Positions 15,674-23,535 are shown, counted from the first letter of the stretch. The stretch: DNA of 31,286 nt from Succinatimonas sp. CAG:777 (GCA_000431835.1 HF987925.1:85827-117112); one strand, 5' to 3'. Made by a program: numbers and translations. The notes: generated from the letters alone by a model not told the origin.

Positions 15674-16489
15674 CTAGAAGAATAAAGAACCTTTTACAAA
15701 GAAGTTCCAGTCATTGTCTAATCTTGCCTTAGAGATCTTGCGTCCACCGTGATCGTAGAATCTGATGTCTCTGTCAAAAGTGTAACCTACACCAATCTTA
15801 GCTGAGAACTGATCTGCTGGAGTTACAACTAAAGAACCTTCTGCTGATGCTGATCTTTCCTCAATGTAACCTTTTCTTACATATACAGAGTTGTCTTTTA
15901 ACTGATAAGCAGGATCGCAGTTTAAAGCTAACTCACCGTTTATAGCAAAGTACTGATTAAATCTGTAAGTTGCAGTATTCTTTGGGAAACCTAAAACAAA
16001 TGATAATCCATCAGACTTTGGATTAGAGAAATTAACCTGAACAATAGGATAAGCCTTGCTGTTATACTCATTGATAACACCACCAGCACCTAAAGTTAAA
16101 GATAATTCATCATCATAATGATAAGTTAAAGCAGCATTAGGATTGATGTTGTAGTTCTCTGTTGGGTGGAAATCGTCTTCCCAGTTTAATGATGCACCTA
16201 AATATAAGAAATAGCTCCAACCGTCATCACCTAAAGCATCACCATGATGGATATTGCCGTAAAGTGACTTTAGGTTATCGATATTCTTTGAATGTTGGAA
16301 GCTGTAATTACGGTTAGAGAACCCTAAAGTAAAGGTATCATTACCTCCTTCTAAACCGTAGGTAGTAGTCTTAACATCCTGACCATTCTTAAAATTGGTA
16401 TCAGAACTAGAATAATAAGGATTTAAGAAAAAAGAAGCCTGTGCTGGAAGAGTTAAACAAACTAAGGTTGCAATAGCTAACTTACGCAT
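15674..16489 (-). CDS. Putative outer-membrane beta-barrel protein, function unknown
   Basis: 271 residues with a clear cleavable signal peptide (MRKLAIATLVCLTLPAQAS, cleavage likely after the AQA). The mature protein alternates polar and aromatic/hydrophobic residues in short strands (for example YSFQHSKN, WSYFLYLGASLNW, LSLTLGAGG, FSAKIGVGYTF) and ends NDWNFFVKGSLFF, with the terminal Phe that is a signal for BAM-dependent outer-membrane insertion. I recognise no specific family. An AGGA site precedes the ATG. The gene has its own terminator, and 364 bp separate its start from the next gene. Confidence 0.7.
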   Translation of the reverse strand: MRKLAIATLVCLTLPAQASFFLNPYYSSSDTNFKNGQDVKTTTYGLEGGNDTFTLGFSNRNYSFQHSKNIDNLKSLYGNIHHGDALGDDGWSYFLYLGASLNWEDDFHPTENYNINPNAALTYHYDDELSLTLGAGGVINEYNSKAYPIVQVNFSNPKSDGLSFVLGFPKNTATYRFNQYFAINGELALNCDPAYQLKDNSVYVRKGYIEERSASAEGSLVVTPADQFSAKIGVGYTFDRDIRFYDHGGRKISKARLDNDWNFFVKGSLFF

Positions 16490-16733
16490 GATAATTTCCT
16501 ATAATGTTTTAAATATGCAGAGTTATTAACAGAAATATATAGTATTTAGTAGAAAATTCGATCTTTACTCTGAAAAATTTCCATGATAATACTACTAACT
16601 TAATTACTACTCAACATATTGGACTAGCTTTACTTAGCATTGTGTCAGCTTTGTATAATTGCATTTACAATAGTTAACTGTAATGAATATCTATTCTGCT
16701 AAGAAGCTGATGAACTTTATGTACTTTACAACA

Positions 16734-16752
16734 ATTAAACTGCCAGTTTAAT
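16734..16752. other. Short perfect hairpin in the 16490-16853 gap
   Basis: ATTAAACT (16734-16741) and AGTTTAAT (16745-16752) flank GCC. The gap otherwise holds the mini-NrdD terminator and AT-rich sequence presumably carrying the promoter of the outer-membrane protein gene; no coding potential is seen. Confidence 0.3.
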
Positions 16753-16763
16753 AAATGTTATAA

Positions 16764-16799
16764 ATAAAAAAATCACATCATTTAGCTAGATGATGTGAT
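16764..16799 (-). terminator. Intrinsic terminator of the mini-NrdD gene
   Basis: On the minus strand ATCACATCAT and ATGATGTGAT (16772-16781 and 16790-16799) form a perfect 10-bp stem with a short loop, followed by seven T. It lies about 55 bp beyond the stop codon. Confidence 0.9.
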
Positions 16800-16853
16800 G
16801 AAAAGAGTAATGTTAATTCTTATCTGTTAAAGATGAAGACGCAAAATATCTCA

Positions 16854-17021
16854 TTACACATGCATGTGCTTAACTCTATCATGCTCTTCAGAGCGTTTAG
16901 CATCATTGAATCTGTCTAAAGTACCAACTAGATAACCTGTTACACGACGGATACGCTGAAACTTAACACCAGTGCCAACCATACCCTGATGATCAGGTCT
17001 TAGTCTGCAATAATTTTCCAT
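16854..17021 (-). CDS. Stand-alone NrdD C-terminal (glycyl-radical) domain-like protein
   Basis: A 55-residue protein whose second half, RIRRVTGYLVG then DRFNDAKRSEEHDRVKH, resembles the extreme C-terminus of anaerobic ribonucleotide reductase NrdD (E. coli: RRVCGYLG, then FNAGKQEE and RVKH, from memory). The glycine aligned with the radical-bearing Gly of NrdD is kept (Gly29), while the Cys before it is Thr. The zinc-ribbon cysteines and the ten-stranded barrel are absent. I chose the ATG at 17021 because a full GGAGG lies five bases upstream; an ATG at 17036 would put that site inside the gene. It has its own terminator and a 29-bp palindromic operator 56 bp upstream. Similar short proteins appear in other anaerobes, I believe; none is known to me to be characterised. 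A spare radical module is an inference. Confidence 0.75.
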   Translation of the reverse strand: MENYCRLRPDHQGMVGTGVKFQRIRRVTGYLVGTLDRFNDAKRSEEHDRVKHMHV

Positions 17022-17076
17022 AGAAACCTCCATCAAAGTTATGAAAAGTTTACTACTTTTACAGATAAATGTGATC

Positions 17077-17105
17077 GATAATTATTCTTAATAAGAATAA
17101 TTATC
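17077..17105. promoter_or_regulatory. Perfect 29-bp palindrome, PerR/Fur-type operator
   Basis: A perfect 14-1-14 palindrome centred on A17091. The core ATTCTTA-A-TAAGAAT (17084-17098) has the 7-1-7 architecture of PerR and Fur boxes, and the ends are GATAAT.../...ATTATC hexamer-like. The 15-bp core is identical to the site just before perR at 27591-27605. It lies between the divergent mini-NrdD and retropepsin genes and could control either or both. Confidence 0.7.
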
Positions 17106-17212
17106 ATTAGCTACTGTGATTCTGAAAAAAAATTTTTTAATTTTAGAGGCTCCAAAATATTGTTTTGTGCTATATTTTCACGAAATTTAACAAGCCTTGA
17201 TGGAAATTAATC

Positions 17213-18301
17213 ATGCTTAAAAAGAATATAGTTTTAGCAATTTTAATGTCTAGCCAAGTTGCTTTTGCAGCAGATAATTCGGCAGATATGAACGACAAAA
17301 TCACTCAAATGCGAGGCACCATTGATAGCATCAATGGAGAGCTTACAAATCAAAGAGCCGCAATGAGTGATCTTAGAACTGATATAGAACGTTCTAACAG
17401 TAAGTTAAAGAAACAAATTTTTGATGAATTAAAAACAATTCAGAGACAGAATCAATCTTTATATGATTCAATGGTTTCAGAAAAAGAGCGTGACGGAGGA
17501 AAAATGAACGTCAAGCCACTGAGAAACTATGATCTTCAGACACCTGACGGCAAGATGATTTTAGGTGGAGAAGAGTATGTTTACGTTAAAGAAGCAAATG
17601 CAACCATAGCTGCTCGTATTGATACTGGAGCATCTCAATCATCTATTTCAGCTTCAAATGTAACTGAGTTTGAACGTAACGGCAAAAAGTGGTTACGTTT
17701 TGACGTTATTCACAATGACAGAACTATCGAAGTTGAAGCTCCTTTTGTAAAACAAACTAAATTAAGGCAGTCTTCGATTGAAGGCTACAGCTACAGACCA
17801 ATCGTAAGACTAAACGTAAAGATTGGTGATTACTCAACAGCAGCTGAATTCAACTTGATTGATCGTACACAAATGCAGTACGCCCTTCTAATCGGACGTA
17901 CCTTACTTACTGACATCGCAGTTGTTGATGTTTCAAGAAAAGATGTACAGCCAAGAGCTGATAAAAATGGTCTGCTCATCATCTGTACTGATGACTACAA
18001 CGAAAACAAAAAGAATGGCATTGATGTCAACGAAAAGTATGACAAGATGGTCAAGGAAAATGAAGGGGGTCAGAAAGCCTTCCCTGCTTCAAATGATACT
18101 CAGAGCTTAGGAACTAATCCTGAAAGATCACTTCCATCTGTAAGCAATAAGATTGAAAAAGAGCAAGGAAGTCTTCCTAAAGAGAAAATAGATAAAAAGA
18201 AAGCTACTGCTGATGAAAGTAAAGATGCGTCCCCCAAGAGCTCTGATAAAAAGAAGGCTGCAAAAGCTGACAGTAAGAAAAATAACCACAAAAGTAACTA
18301 G
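17213..18301 (+). CDS. Periplasmic retropepsin-like protease (RimB/putative ATP-dependent zinc protease family)
   Basis: 362 residues. A signal peptide (MLKKNIVLAILMSSQVAFA) is followed by a coiled coil (about 25-85), then a retropepsin-like domain (about 105-265) with the aspartyl active-site motif ARIDTGASQSSI and the later LLIGRTLL strand. Older annotation calls this family an ATP-dependent zinc protease; the DTGA motif argues for an aspartic protease. The last ~90 residues are a Lys/Ser/Asp-rich, probably disordered tail, unusual for the family as I know it. The next two genes are the known partners of this family (inactive transglutaminase with 7 TM, and an ATP-grasp ligase), so an envelope peptide-modifying system is likely. 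Confidence 0.85.
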   Translation: MLKKNIVLAILMSSQVAFAADNSADMNDKITQMRGTIDSINGELTNQRAAMSDLRTDIERSNSKLKKQIFDELKTIQRQNQSLYDSMVSEKERDGGKMNVKPLRNYDLQTPDGKMILGGEEYVYVKEANATIAARIDTGASQSSISASNVTEFERNGKKWLRFDVIHNDRTIEVEAPFVKQTKLRQSSIEGYSYRPIVRLNVKIGDYSTAAEFNLIDRTQMQYALLIGRTLLTDIAVVDVSRKDVQPRADKNGLLIICTDDYNENKKNGIDVNEKYDKMVKENEGGQKAFPASNDTQSLGTNPERSLPSVSNKIEKEQGSLPKEKIDKKKATADESKDASPKSSDKKKAAKADSKKNNHKSN

Positions 18302-18317
18302 TTAAGAAGGAATAATC

Positions 18318-19991
18318 ATGGCTTCCCGCGGTCTGTTTTATTTTGTAACAGCAATTTTATTTTTGGCAGGTATTCTCCTAATTGCTTACCAGAGAATTAC
18401 ATTTGATATTCCTTTCGTTCCTAACGTAAAGAACGAAATTTGGACAGTAGAAGCAAAAGTAGAATTTGAGCCAGAATCTAAGAAAGCATCTGAAGTTGTA
18501 TTAGCTCTACCTGCAGTTCAGCCTGGCTTTACTGCGTTAAAGCAAAACACAGCAAGTTTAGGTTATGGTGTTAACTACGTTCAAAGAGATGGTTCAAACT
18601 ATGTTGAGTGGACCAAGCGTGACCCACAAGGTATGCAGGTCTTATATTACAGATCTGATGTTCTTGTAGATAAAGACGCAACCGACTCATCAATGATTGT
18701 ACCTGCTCTTGAGCAGAACACTGAGCAGGAGCCTTATGCAACCGCTATGAGTGAGATTGCACAGATAGCCCTGCAACGAAGTTCAAGCCCATTCTCATTT
18801 GCAACTCAGGTTATTCATGAAATCAACCAAGATAGCGAGATCAACACTTTACTATTCACTAAATATAAGAGAGCAGATCTTCTAGTTCACATTCTTCAGG
18901 TTGGTAAAGTTCATGCAAGAACCGTCGGTGTTCTAGAGCTTCGTGACGGCAGACGTAATCAAAAATTAAAGAATTATGTTGCTGTTTTTGATGGCTCAAC
19001 CTACAAGATTTTTGATCCAACCACAGGTCAGACCGGTCTTAAAAAGAATCAGATGATTTGGACTGACAACGGTAATTCACTACTTGATATCACAGGTGGT
19101 CGCAATGCACGTGTAAGTTTCACTACTTTAAACCACTCAGTAAGCGCAATTGAAGCAGGTATGAGAAAAGCTAATGTTAATTTAGCAGCAGGTGAAGAGT
19201 TAGTTCCTCTTTCACTGTCAGCATTGCCTGTTGAAGAGCAATCTTTATTCAAAGGCTTATTACTCTTACCAATTGGTGTTGTAATCGTAGTGTTTTTACG
19301 TGTCTTAGTTGGTATTAAGACCTCTGGTACATTCATGCCTGTTCTGATTGCAATGTCATTTTTACAGACCTCTTTAGTTGTGGGTCTAATCGGATTTGTG
19401 GCAATTGTAGGTGTAGGTCTTATCGTAAGATCATGGCTGTCTCACTTGAACTTGCTTTTAGTGGCTAGAATTTCAGCGGTGATTATTACGGTTATCGCCC
19501 TAATCGGTATGATTTCATTCTTTACCTATAAGATCGGTTTAACCGAAGGTGTTAAGATCACCTTTTTCCCAATGATCATTCTGTCATGGACTATTGAAAG
19601 AATGAGTATTCTATGGGAAGAAGAAGGCTACAAAGAAGTTGTAAAACAAGGTGGTGGCTCTCTATTTGTAGCTGTCTGTGCATACCTTGCTATGAACAGC
19701 TTCTTCATTCAACACATGACCTTCAACTTCTTAGGACTGCAGTTAGTACTTCTGTCTCTAGTTCTAATCATGGGTAACTACACTGGCTTTAGATTAACTG
19801 AGATGAAAAGATTCAAGCCATTAGCTTCTCAGATTAAGAAATATAAGAACGGTGATCAAACTGTTCATGAGTCAGTTAGACTTAAAGAAGAATTAAAAGA
19901 GTTAAAGTCTGATCCTCACAATGTTTACCGTAAGTGGAAACAAGAGGCTCAGAAAAAGATAAACGATGATGAAAAGAAGGATCATGAATAA
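18318..19991 (+). CDS. Inactive transglutaminase-like protein fused to seven transmembrane helices
   Basis: 557 residues: an N-terminal helix (about 5-25), a periplasmic segment (30-295) including a transglutaminase-like fold (HILQVGKVHARTVGVLEL, YVAVFDGSTYKIFDPTTGQ), then seven helices packed between about 310 and 500, and a charged cytoplasmic tail rich in Lys and Glu. The transglutaminase catalytic Cys-His-Asp triad is not evident, matching the family description of an inactive domain. It starts 16 bp after the retropepsin gene and its stop overlaps the next start by one base. The family function is unknown; it could present a peptide or envelope ligand to its partners. Confidence 0.85.
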   Translation: MASRGLFYFVTAILFLAGILLIAYQRITFDIPFVPNVKNEIWTVEAKVEFEPESKKASEVVLALPAVQPGFTALKQNTASLGYGVNYVQRDGSNYVEWTKRDPQGMQVLYYRSDVLVDKDATDSSMIVPALEQNTEQEPYATAMSEIAQIALQRSSSPFSFATQVIHEINQDSEINTLLFTKYKRADLLVHILQVGKVHARTVGVLELRDGRRNQKLKNYVAVFDGSTYKIFDPTTGQTGLKKNQMIWTDNGNSLLDITGGRNARVSFTTLNHSVSAIEAGMRKANVNLAAGEELVPLSLSALPVEEQSLFKGLLLLPIGVVIVVFLRVLVGIKTSGTFMPVLIAMSFLQTSLVVGLIGFVAIVGVGLIVRSWLSHLNLLLVARISAVIITVIALIGMISFFTYKIGLTEGVKITFFPMIILSWTIERMSILWEEEGYKEVVKQGGGSLFVAVCAYLAMNSFFIQHMTFNFLGLQLVLLSLVLIMGNYTGFRLTEMKRFKPLASQIKKYKNGDQTVHESVRLKEELKELKSDPHNVYRKWKQEAQKKINDDEKKDHE

Positions 19992-20989
19992 TGAATCTTC
20001 TTAAGACGATTTGTAACATAAAAAACAGGTATGCATCCCCTTTTGAGATGGCCGATGACGGCATCATGGGAATGAACCAGAGAAACGTGAACTTCATAGG
20101 TCGATACAACAAGAGAAATCTTTTCCCTCTAGTTGATAACAAGCTTTTAACTAAGCAGATTGCTATGAAGAACCACGTCAAGACTCCCGTTTTGCTAGGT
20201 TCTATTCAGAATCAGCATGAGGTGTCTAATGTTTTAAATATCATCGGCGAGCATACAGAGTTTTGTATTAAGCCAGCTCACGGTTCTGGTGGTAAAGGTA
20301 TCTTAGTGGTTAAAGATAAAAGCAAAACTACAGGTAACTTTATCAAGACCTCGGGACAGGAAATTACAGAGCACGAGCTAAAAAGACATATTACCAATAT
20401 CTTAGCTGGGCTATTCTCACTAGGAGGAAAACAGGATATTGCCCTAATTGAGGAGCTTATCCACTTTGATAATGTGTTTTCAGGTTACAGCTATGATGGC
20501 GTGCCTGATACTCGTGTAATCGTGTTCCAAGGCTTCCCTATTATGTGTATGATGCGACTTTCTACATCTGCTTCAGATGGTAAAGCAAACTTACACCAGG
20601 GCGCTGTGGGCGTGGGTATTTGTGTCAGAACTGGACGTGCTGTAAGAGCTGTGCAGTTTGGTGAGCCTATTAGCATTCATCCTGATACTGATAAGGTACT
20701 TTCAGAACTGCGTGTACCTCATTGGCCTGAAGTGTTAGAACTTGCAGCCTCCTGCTATGACATGTCAGGCTTAGGTTATATCGGTACTGATATTGTGCTT
20801 GATAGAGATAAGGGACCTATGTTGCTAGAGTTAAATGCAAGACCTGGTCTAGCTATTCAAATCTGCAACAATGCAGGTCTGTTACCAAGACTTAGACTGA
20901 TTGAGGCTCTGACAAAAAAACACAGACTGACTATCAAAGAAAGAGTTGCTTTCTCTATGGAGCACTTTGGAGTCTTTGACGAAGACTAG
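19991..20989 (+). CDS. ATP-grasp alpha-L-glutamate ligase-like protein (RimK-like)
   Basis: 332 residues with the ATP-grasp fold: CIKPAHGSGGKGI as the ATP-binding glycine loop, VFSGYSYDGVPDTRVIVFQGFPI, and LLELNARPGLAIQICN providing the Mg-binding Glu and Asn. Homologues of RimK add glutamate or other amino acids to peptides or small molecules. This sub-family is always, to my knowledge, encoded with the retropepsin and 7TM-transglutaminase genes; the substrate is unknown. The start is coupled (TAATG) to the preceding gene. A strong terminator 38 bp later ends the operon. Confidence 0.88.
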   Translation: MNLLKTICNIKNRYASPFEMADDGIMGMNQRNVNFIGRYNKRNLFPLVDNKLLTKQIAMKNHVKTPVLLGSIQNQHEVSNVLNIIGEHTEFCIKPAHGSGGKGILVVKDKSKTTGNFIKTSGQEITEHELKRHITNILAGLFSLGGKQDIALIEELIHFDNVFSGYSYDGVPDTRVIVFQGFPIMCMMRLSTSASDGKANLHQGAVGVGICVRTGRAVRAVQFGEPISIHPDTDKVLSELRVPHWPEVLELAASCYDMSGLGYIGTDIVLDRDKGPMLLELNARPGLAIQICNNAGLLPRLRLIEALTKKHRLTIKERVAFSMEHFGVFDED

Positions 20990-21026
20990 ATTAATTTCTG
21001 TGAGTCAGATACAAATTTAGATTAAA

Positions 21027-21060
21027 CAAAAAAGGATCAATTGTTTGATCCTTTTTTATT
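21027..21060 (+). terminator. Intrinsic terminator after the ATP-grasp gene
   Basis: AAAGGATCAA (21031-21040) and TTGATCCTTT (21045-21054) form a 10-bp stem with a 4-base loop and flanking A and T runs, so it can work in both directions. It directly precedes the promoter of the next gene. Confidence 0.9.
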
Positions 21061-21070
21061 TTTAAATATC

Positions 21071-21079
21071 TGATATAAT
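21071..21079 (+). promoter_or_regulatory. Extended -10 promoter, predicted leaderless
   Basis: TG-A-TATAAT at 21071-21079 is a perfect extended -10. Transcription would begin about 21086, which is the A of the downstream ATG. No -35 box is recognisable, as allowed for extended -10 promoters. Confidence 0.55.
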
Positions 21080-21085
21080 TTTTCT

Positions 21086-21841
21086 ATGAGATCTATTGGA
21101 CTATTTTCATTACTATTTTTCAGTATCGTTGCTAATGCCAACGATTCAGACGGAACTTGTTCTGTAACATACCGTCCAAAGACTAATGAAACAGCTTTTG
21201 CTGCTGTAGGTTCATCATTGAAAATTGCAGATAGAACCTGTTTGAGCAATGTCCTAATCATACCTTTCGATACTGAATCTGGTGCAGTTACTATTCCTCA
21301 AGGTGAATATCCAAGCATTGGACAGAAAGATGGAAAAGTTCTGTTTTCTGTAAATAACACCTCAGGAATGATGGCAGATTCGTGTTTCTTTTGTGATCCG
21401 ATTGAATATCTTTTAATCGACAGAAAACGCCCAAAGACTTTATGCTCACTAAGTAAGCTAAATCTTGAGTCATGCGCGAATGACAATTCAATCAGCTATA
21501 CTGTCACTCAAAAATCTCATACTGATCTTGGTCAATGTACTCCATCTTTAGTTTACTTCGGCCGTCAAGGCTCAGTGTTAAAGTTTGCTGTAAATGATTG
21601 CAATTCTATTAGCAAACCTACACTCACATATGATTTAACCTTAGGACGCGTTATTCGCTTTTTAGATGACAGATATAGCGTCATCAATGCAGATAACCAG
21701 GGTATCTATTACAGACGTATTGGAAAATCTGAACTAAAAAACAATGATGTTGTACCCGAAACTCTAGAGACTACTGATGCAGAATCAAAGAACAATACAG
21801 TTGAAATTGCATCCACCAATTTGAAAGAAAAAATAAACTAG
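21086..21841 (+). CDS. Secreted Cys-rich protein, function unknown
   Basis: 251 residues with a short signal peptide (MRSIGLFSLLFFSIVANA, cleavage likely after ANA). The mature part has eight cysteines, including the pair SCFFCDP, an even number fitting periplasmic disulfides, and a strand-rich pattern; the last ~35 residues are polar and probably disordered. No family recognised. There is no Shine-Dalgarno sequence before the ATG, and the -10 box ends only six bases before it, so the mRNA is probably leaderless. The next gene, yciB, begins 11 bp after the stop and may be cotranscribed. Confidence 0.7.
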   Translation: MRSIGLFSLLFFSIVANANDSDGTCSVTYRPKTNETAFAAVGSSLKIADRTCLSNVLIIPFDTESGAVTIPQGEYPSIGQKDGKVLFSVNNTSGMMADSCFFCDPIEYLLIDRKRPKTLCSLSKLNLESCANDNSISYTVTQKSHTDLGQCTPSLVYFGRQGSVLKFAVNDCNSISKPTLTYDLTLGRVIRFLDDRYSVINADNQGIYYRRIGKSELKNNDVVPETLETTDAESKNNTVEIASTNLKEKIN

Positions 21842-21852
21842 GATAATTAGCA

Positions 21853-22452
21853 ATGCTAGTAAAAATCATTGAATTTCTACCAGTAATCATCTTTTTTGTG
21901 TCATACAAGATGACATCAAATCTGATTTTAGCTACCACTTTGATTGTAGGATCATGTGTAGTTGCAACCATAGCTGAAGCTATTATTACCAAAAAGCTTT
22001 CAAGAATGCAGGTATTTTTAGTCTTCGCAGTGCTGATTTTTGGTGTACCTACGATCCTGTTAAAAGATCCTTCTATCATCAAATGGAAAGTTACTGTCGT
22101 AAATATGATCTTAGCCGCAGCAATTTTCTTTTTTCAGTTTATTCTTAAGAAGAATCCTTTTGCACTGTTATTAGGAAAAGAGTTACCTCTTCCAGATAAA
22201 GCTTTTGCAACACTAAGCGTTTACTGGATGGTCTTCTTCTTTTTCTCAGGGATGTTGAATATAGTAATCGCCTTTTATCTTCCAGATCTTTTTGGCATTA
22301 CCAAAGAGTATGCAGAAGAATTGTGGGTAGATTACAAAACATTTGGAAATTCCATAATTAACGTTATTTTTGCTTTGTTCACAGGTTTTGTTCTCATCAA
22401 GAAATACCCTGAATTGCTAAAGAACGATAATAATTTAAATAATAAAAAATAG
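21853..22452 (+). CDS. yciB: Inner-membrane protein YciB (septation protein A family)
   Basis: 199 residues with five or more hydrophobic helices. Motifs match E. coli YciB: IEFLPVIIFFVSYK at the N-terminus, IKWKVTVVNMI, LLGKELPLPDKAF and WVDYKTFGNS. YciB is linked to intracellular septation and envelope maintenance; the biochemical activity is not established. AGGA lies about ten bases before the ATG. It sits between a secreted protein gene and galU, all on the plus strand. Confidence 0.93.
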   Translation: MLVKIIEFLPVIIFFVSYKMTSNLILATTLIVGSCVVATIAEAIITKKLSRMQVFLVFAVLIFGVPTILLKDPSIIKWKVTVVNMILAAAIFFFQFILKKNPFALLLGKELPLPDKAFATLSVYWMVFFFFSGMLNIVIAFYLPDLFGITKEYAEELWVDYKTFGNSIINVIFALFTGFVLIKKYPELLKNDNNLNNKK

Positions 22453-22466
22453 AACAAGAGGTTTAT

Positions 22467-23375
22467 ATGCCAGATCAAAATTTTGGTAACATCAAATATG
22501 CAGTGATACCAGTAGCAGGTTTAGGTACTAGATTATTACCTGCAACAAAGGCTATTCCAAAGGAAATGATGCCTTTAGTCGACAAGCCACTTATCCAGTA
22601 CGTTGTAACAGAGGCAGTAGAAGCAGGTATTAAGAACATCGTTCTTATCACCCATTCATCAAAGAATGCTATTGAGAACCACTTCGATACCTCATTTGAG
22701 TTAGAAGCAACTCTTGAGAAAAGAGTTAAACGTCAGCTTTTAGCTGAGGTGCAGAACATCATTCCTAAGGATGTATCAATTCTAAATGTAAGACAGGGCG
22801 AATCAAAAGGCTTGGCCCATGCAATTGAATGTGCATTCCCTATCGTAGGAAAGAATCCTTTTGCGATTCTGTTACCTGACGTAATTATTGATGATGCTAA
22901 AGCTGATCTGAAAAAAGACAACTTATCAGCTATGATCCGTCGTTTTGAAGAAACTGGAGTACCTCAGATCATGGTTGAGAAAGTACCTGATGAAGCTGTA
23001 AGTTCATACGGTATCGTTGATATTGGTGGTAAAGAATTACAGGCTGGCGAGTCTGAGAAGATCAACACTATGGTTGAAAAGCCAAAGGTTGAAGAAGCAC
23101 CTTCAAGATACGCTGTTGTAGGTCGTTACGTGTTACCTGCTGAAATTTGGTCTTTATTTAAAAAGACCCCTATCGGTGCAGGTGGTGAGTTCCAGCTTAC
23201 AGATACAATCGATATGTTAATGCATATGACTGATATTCAGGCATATAACATTATAGGTAAATCACATGACTGCGGTAATAAGTTAGGCTATGTAGAGACC
23301 TTCATTGAGTACGCTTTACGTAACAGCAAATTATCAGCTGACTTAAAGCCTTTCATTAAGTCATTACTTAAGTAA
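22467..23375 (+). CDS. galU: UTP-glucose-1-phosphate uridylyltransferase
   Basis: Makes UDP-glucose from UTP and glucose-1-phosphate, feeding lipopolysaccharide, glycan and osmolyte synthesis. The 302-residue protein has the nucleotide-binding GLGTRLLPATKAIPKEMMP, the VDKPLIQYVV segment, LLPDVIIDD, MVEKPKVEEAPS and GEFQLTDTIDML, all typical of GalU. AGAGG precedes the ATG. UDP-glucose is a plausible donor for the GtrB-like transferase elsewhere in the window. Confidence 0.97.
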   Translation: MPDQNFGNIKYAVIPVAGLGTRLLPATKAIPKEMMPLVDKPLIQYVVTEAVEAGIKNIVLITHSSKNAIENHFDTSFELEATLEKRVKRQLLAEVQNIIPKDVSILNVRQGESKGLAHAIECAFPIVGKNPFAILLPDVIIDDAKADLKKDNLSAMIRRFEETGVPQIMVEKVPDEAVSSYGIVDIGGKELQAGESEKINTMVEKPKVEEAPSRYAVVGRYVLPAEIWSLFKKTPIGAGGEFQLTDTIDMLMHMTDIQAYNIIGKSHDCGNKLGYVETFIEYALRNSKLSADLKPFIKSLLK

Positions 23376-23382
23376 CCTATTG

Positions 23383-23402
23383 GCCTCTTCATAAGAAGAG
23401 GC
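23383..23402 (+). terminator. Hairpin after galU
   Basis: GCCTCTTC-ATAA-GAAGAGGC is a perfect 8-bp stem seven bases beyond the stop codon. The following tract (ACATTCTTTCC) is only partly T-rich, so it may terminate inefficiently or just protect the 3' end. Confidence 0.6.
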
Positions 23403-23503
23403 ACATTCTTTCCATCTTTTAGCTGTTCTTATATCCCACACAAAGTATTTACTTCTATCATACTATTTTTTCTCAATTTGCTGAATTTTCTAAAACACGG
23501 TCC

Positions 23504-23509
23504 TATAAT
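23504..23509 (+). promoter_or_regulatory. -10 box of the first MFS gene
   Basis: A perfect TATAAT 27 bp before the ATG, with a GAAGG ribosome-binding site in between. No good -35 box. Degenerate relatives of the CATACTGTTCTT motif lie upstream at 23419-23430 and 23459-23470. Confidence 0.45.
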
Positions 23510-23535
23510 GTTCAGACTATTGTGAAGGTGAAAAT

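Noticed and set aside
16854..17021. Mini-NrdD gene as a decayed remnant of a full nrdD
   Set aside because: No NrdD-like sequence is seen upstream in any frame before the retropepsin gene, and the short gene has an intact ribosome-binding site, operator and terminator.
18100..18291. Minus-strand Leu/Ser-rich ORF
   Set aside because: It mirrors the Lys/Ser-rich tail codons of the retropepsin gene; its apparent hydrophobicity is an artefact of antisense Lys and Asp codons.
22141..22156. ATTCTTAAGAAGAAT, similar to the PerR box
   Set aside because: It lies inside the yciB coding region and has 6-3-6 symmetry instead of 7-1-7, so it is probably a chance Ile-Leu-Lys-Lys-Asn codon run.
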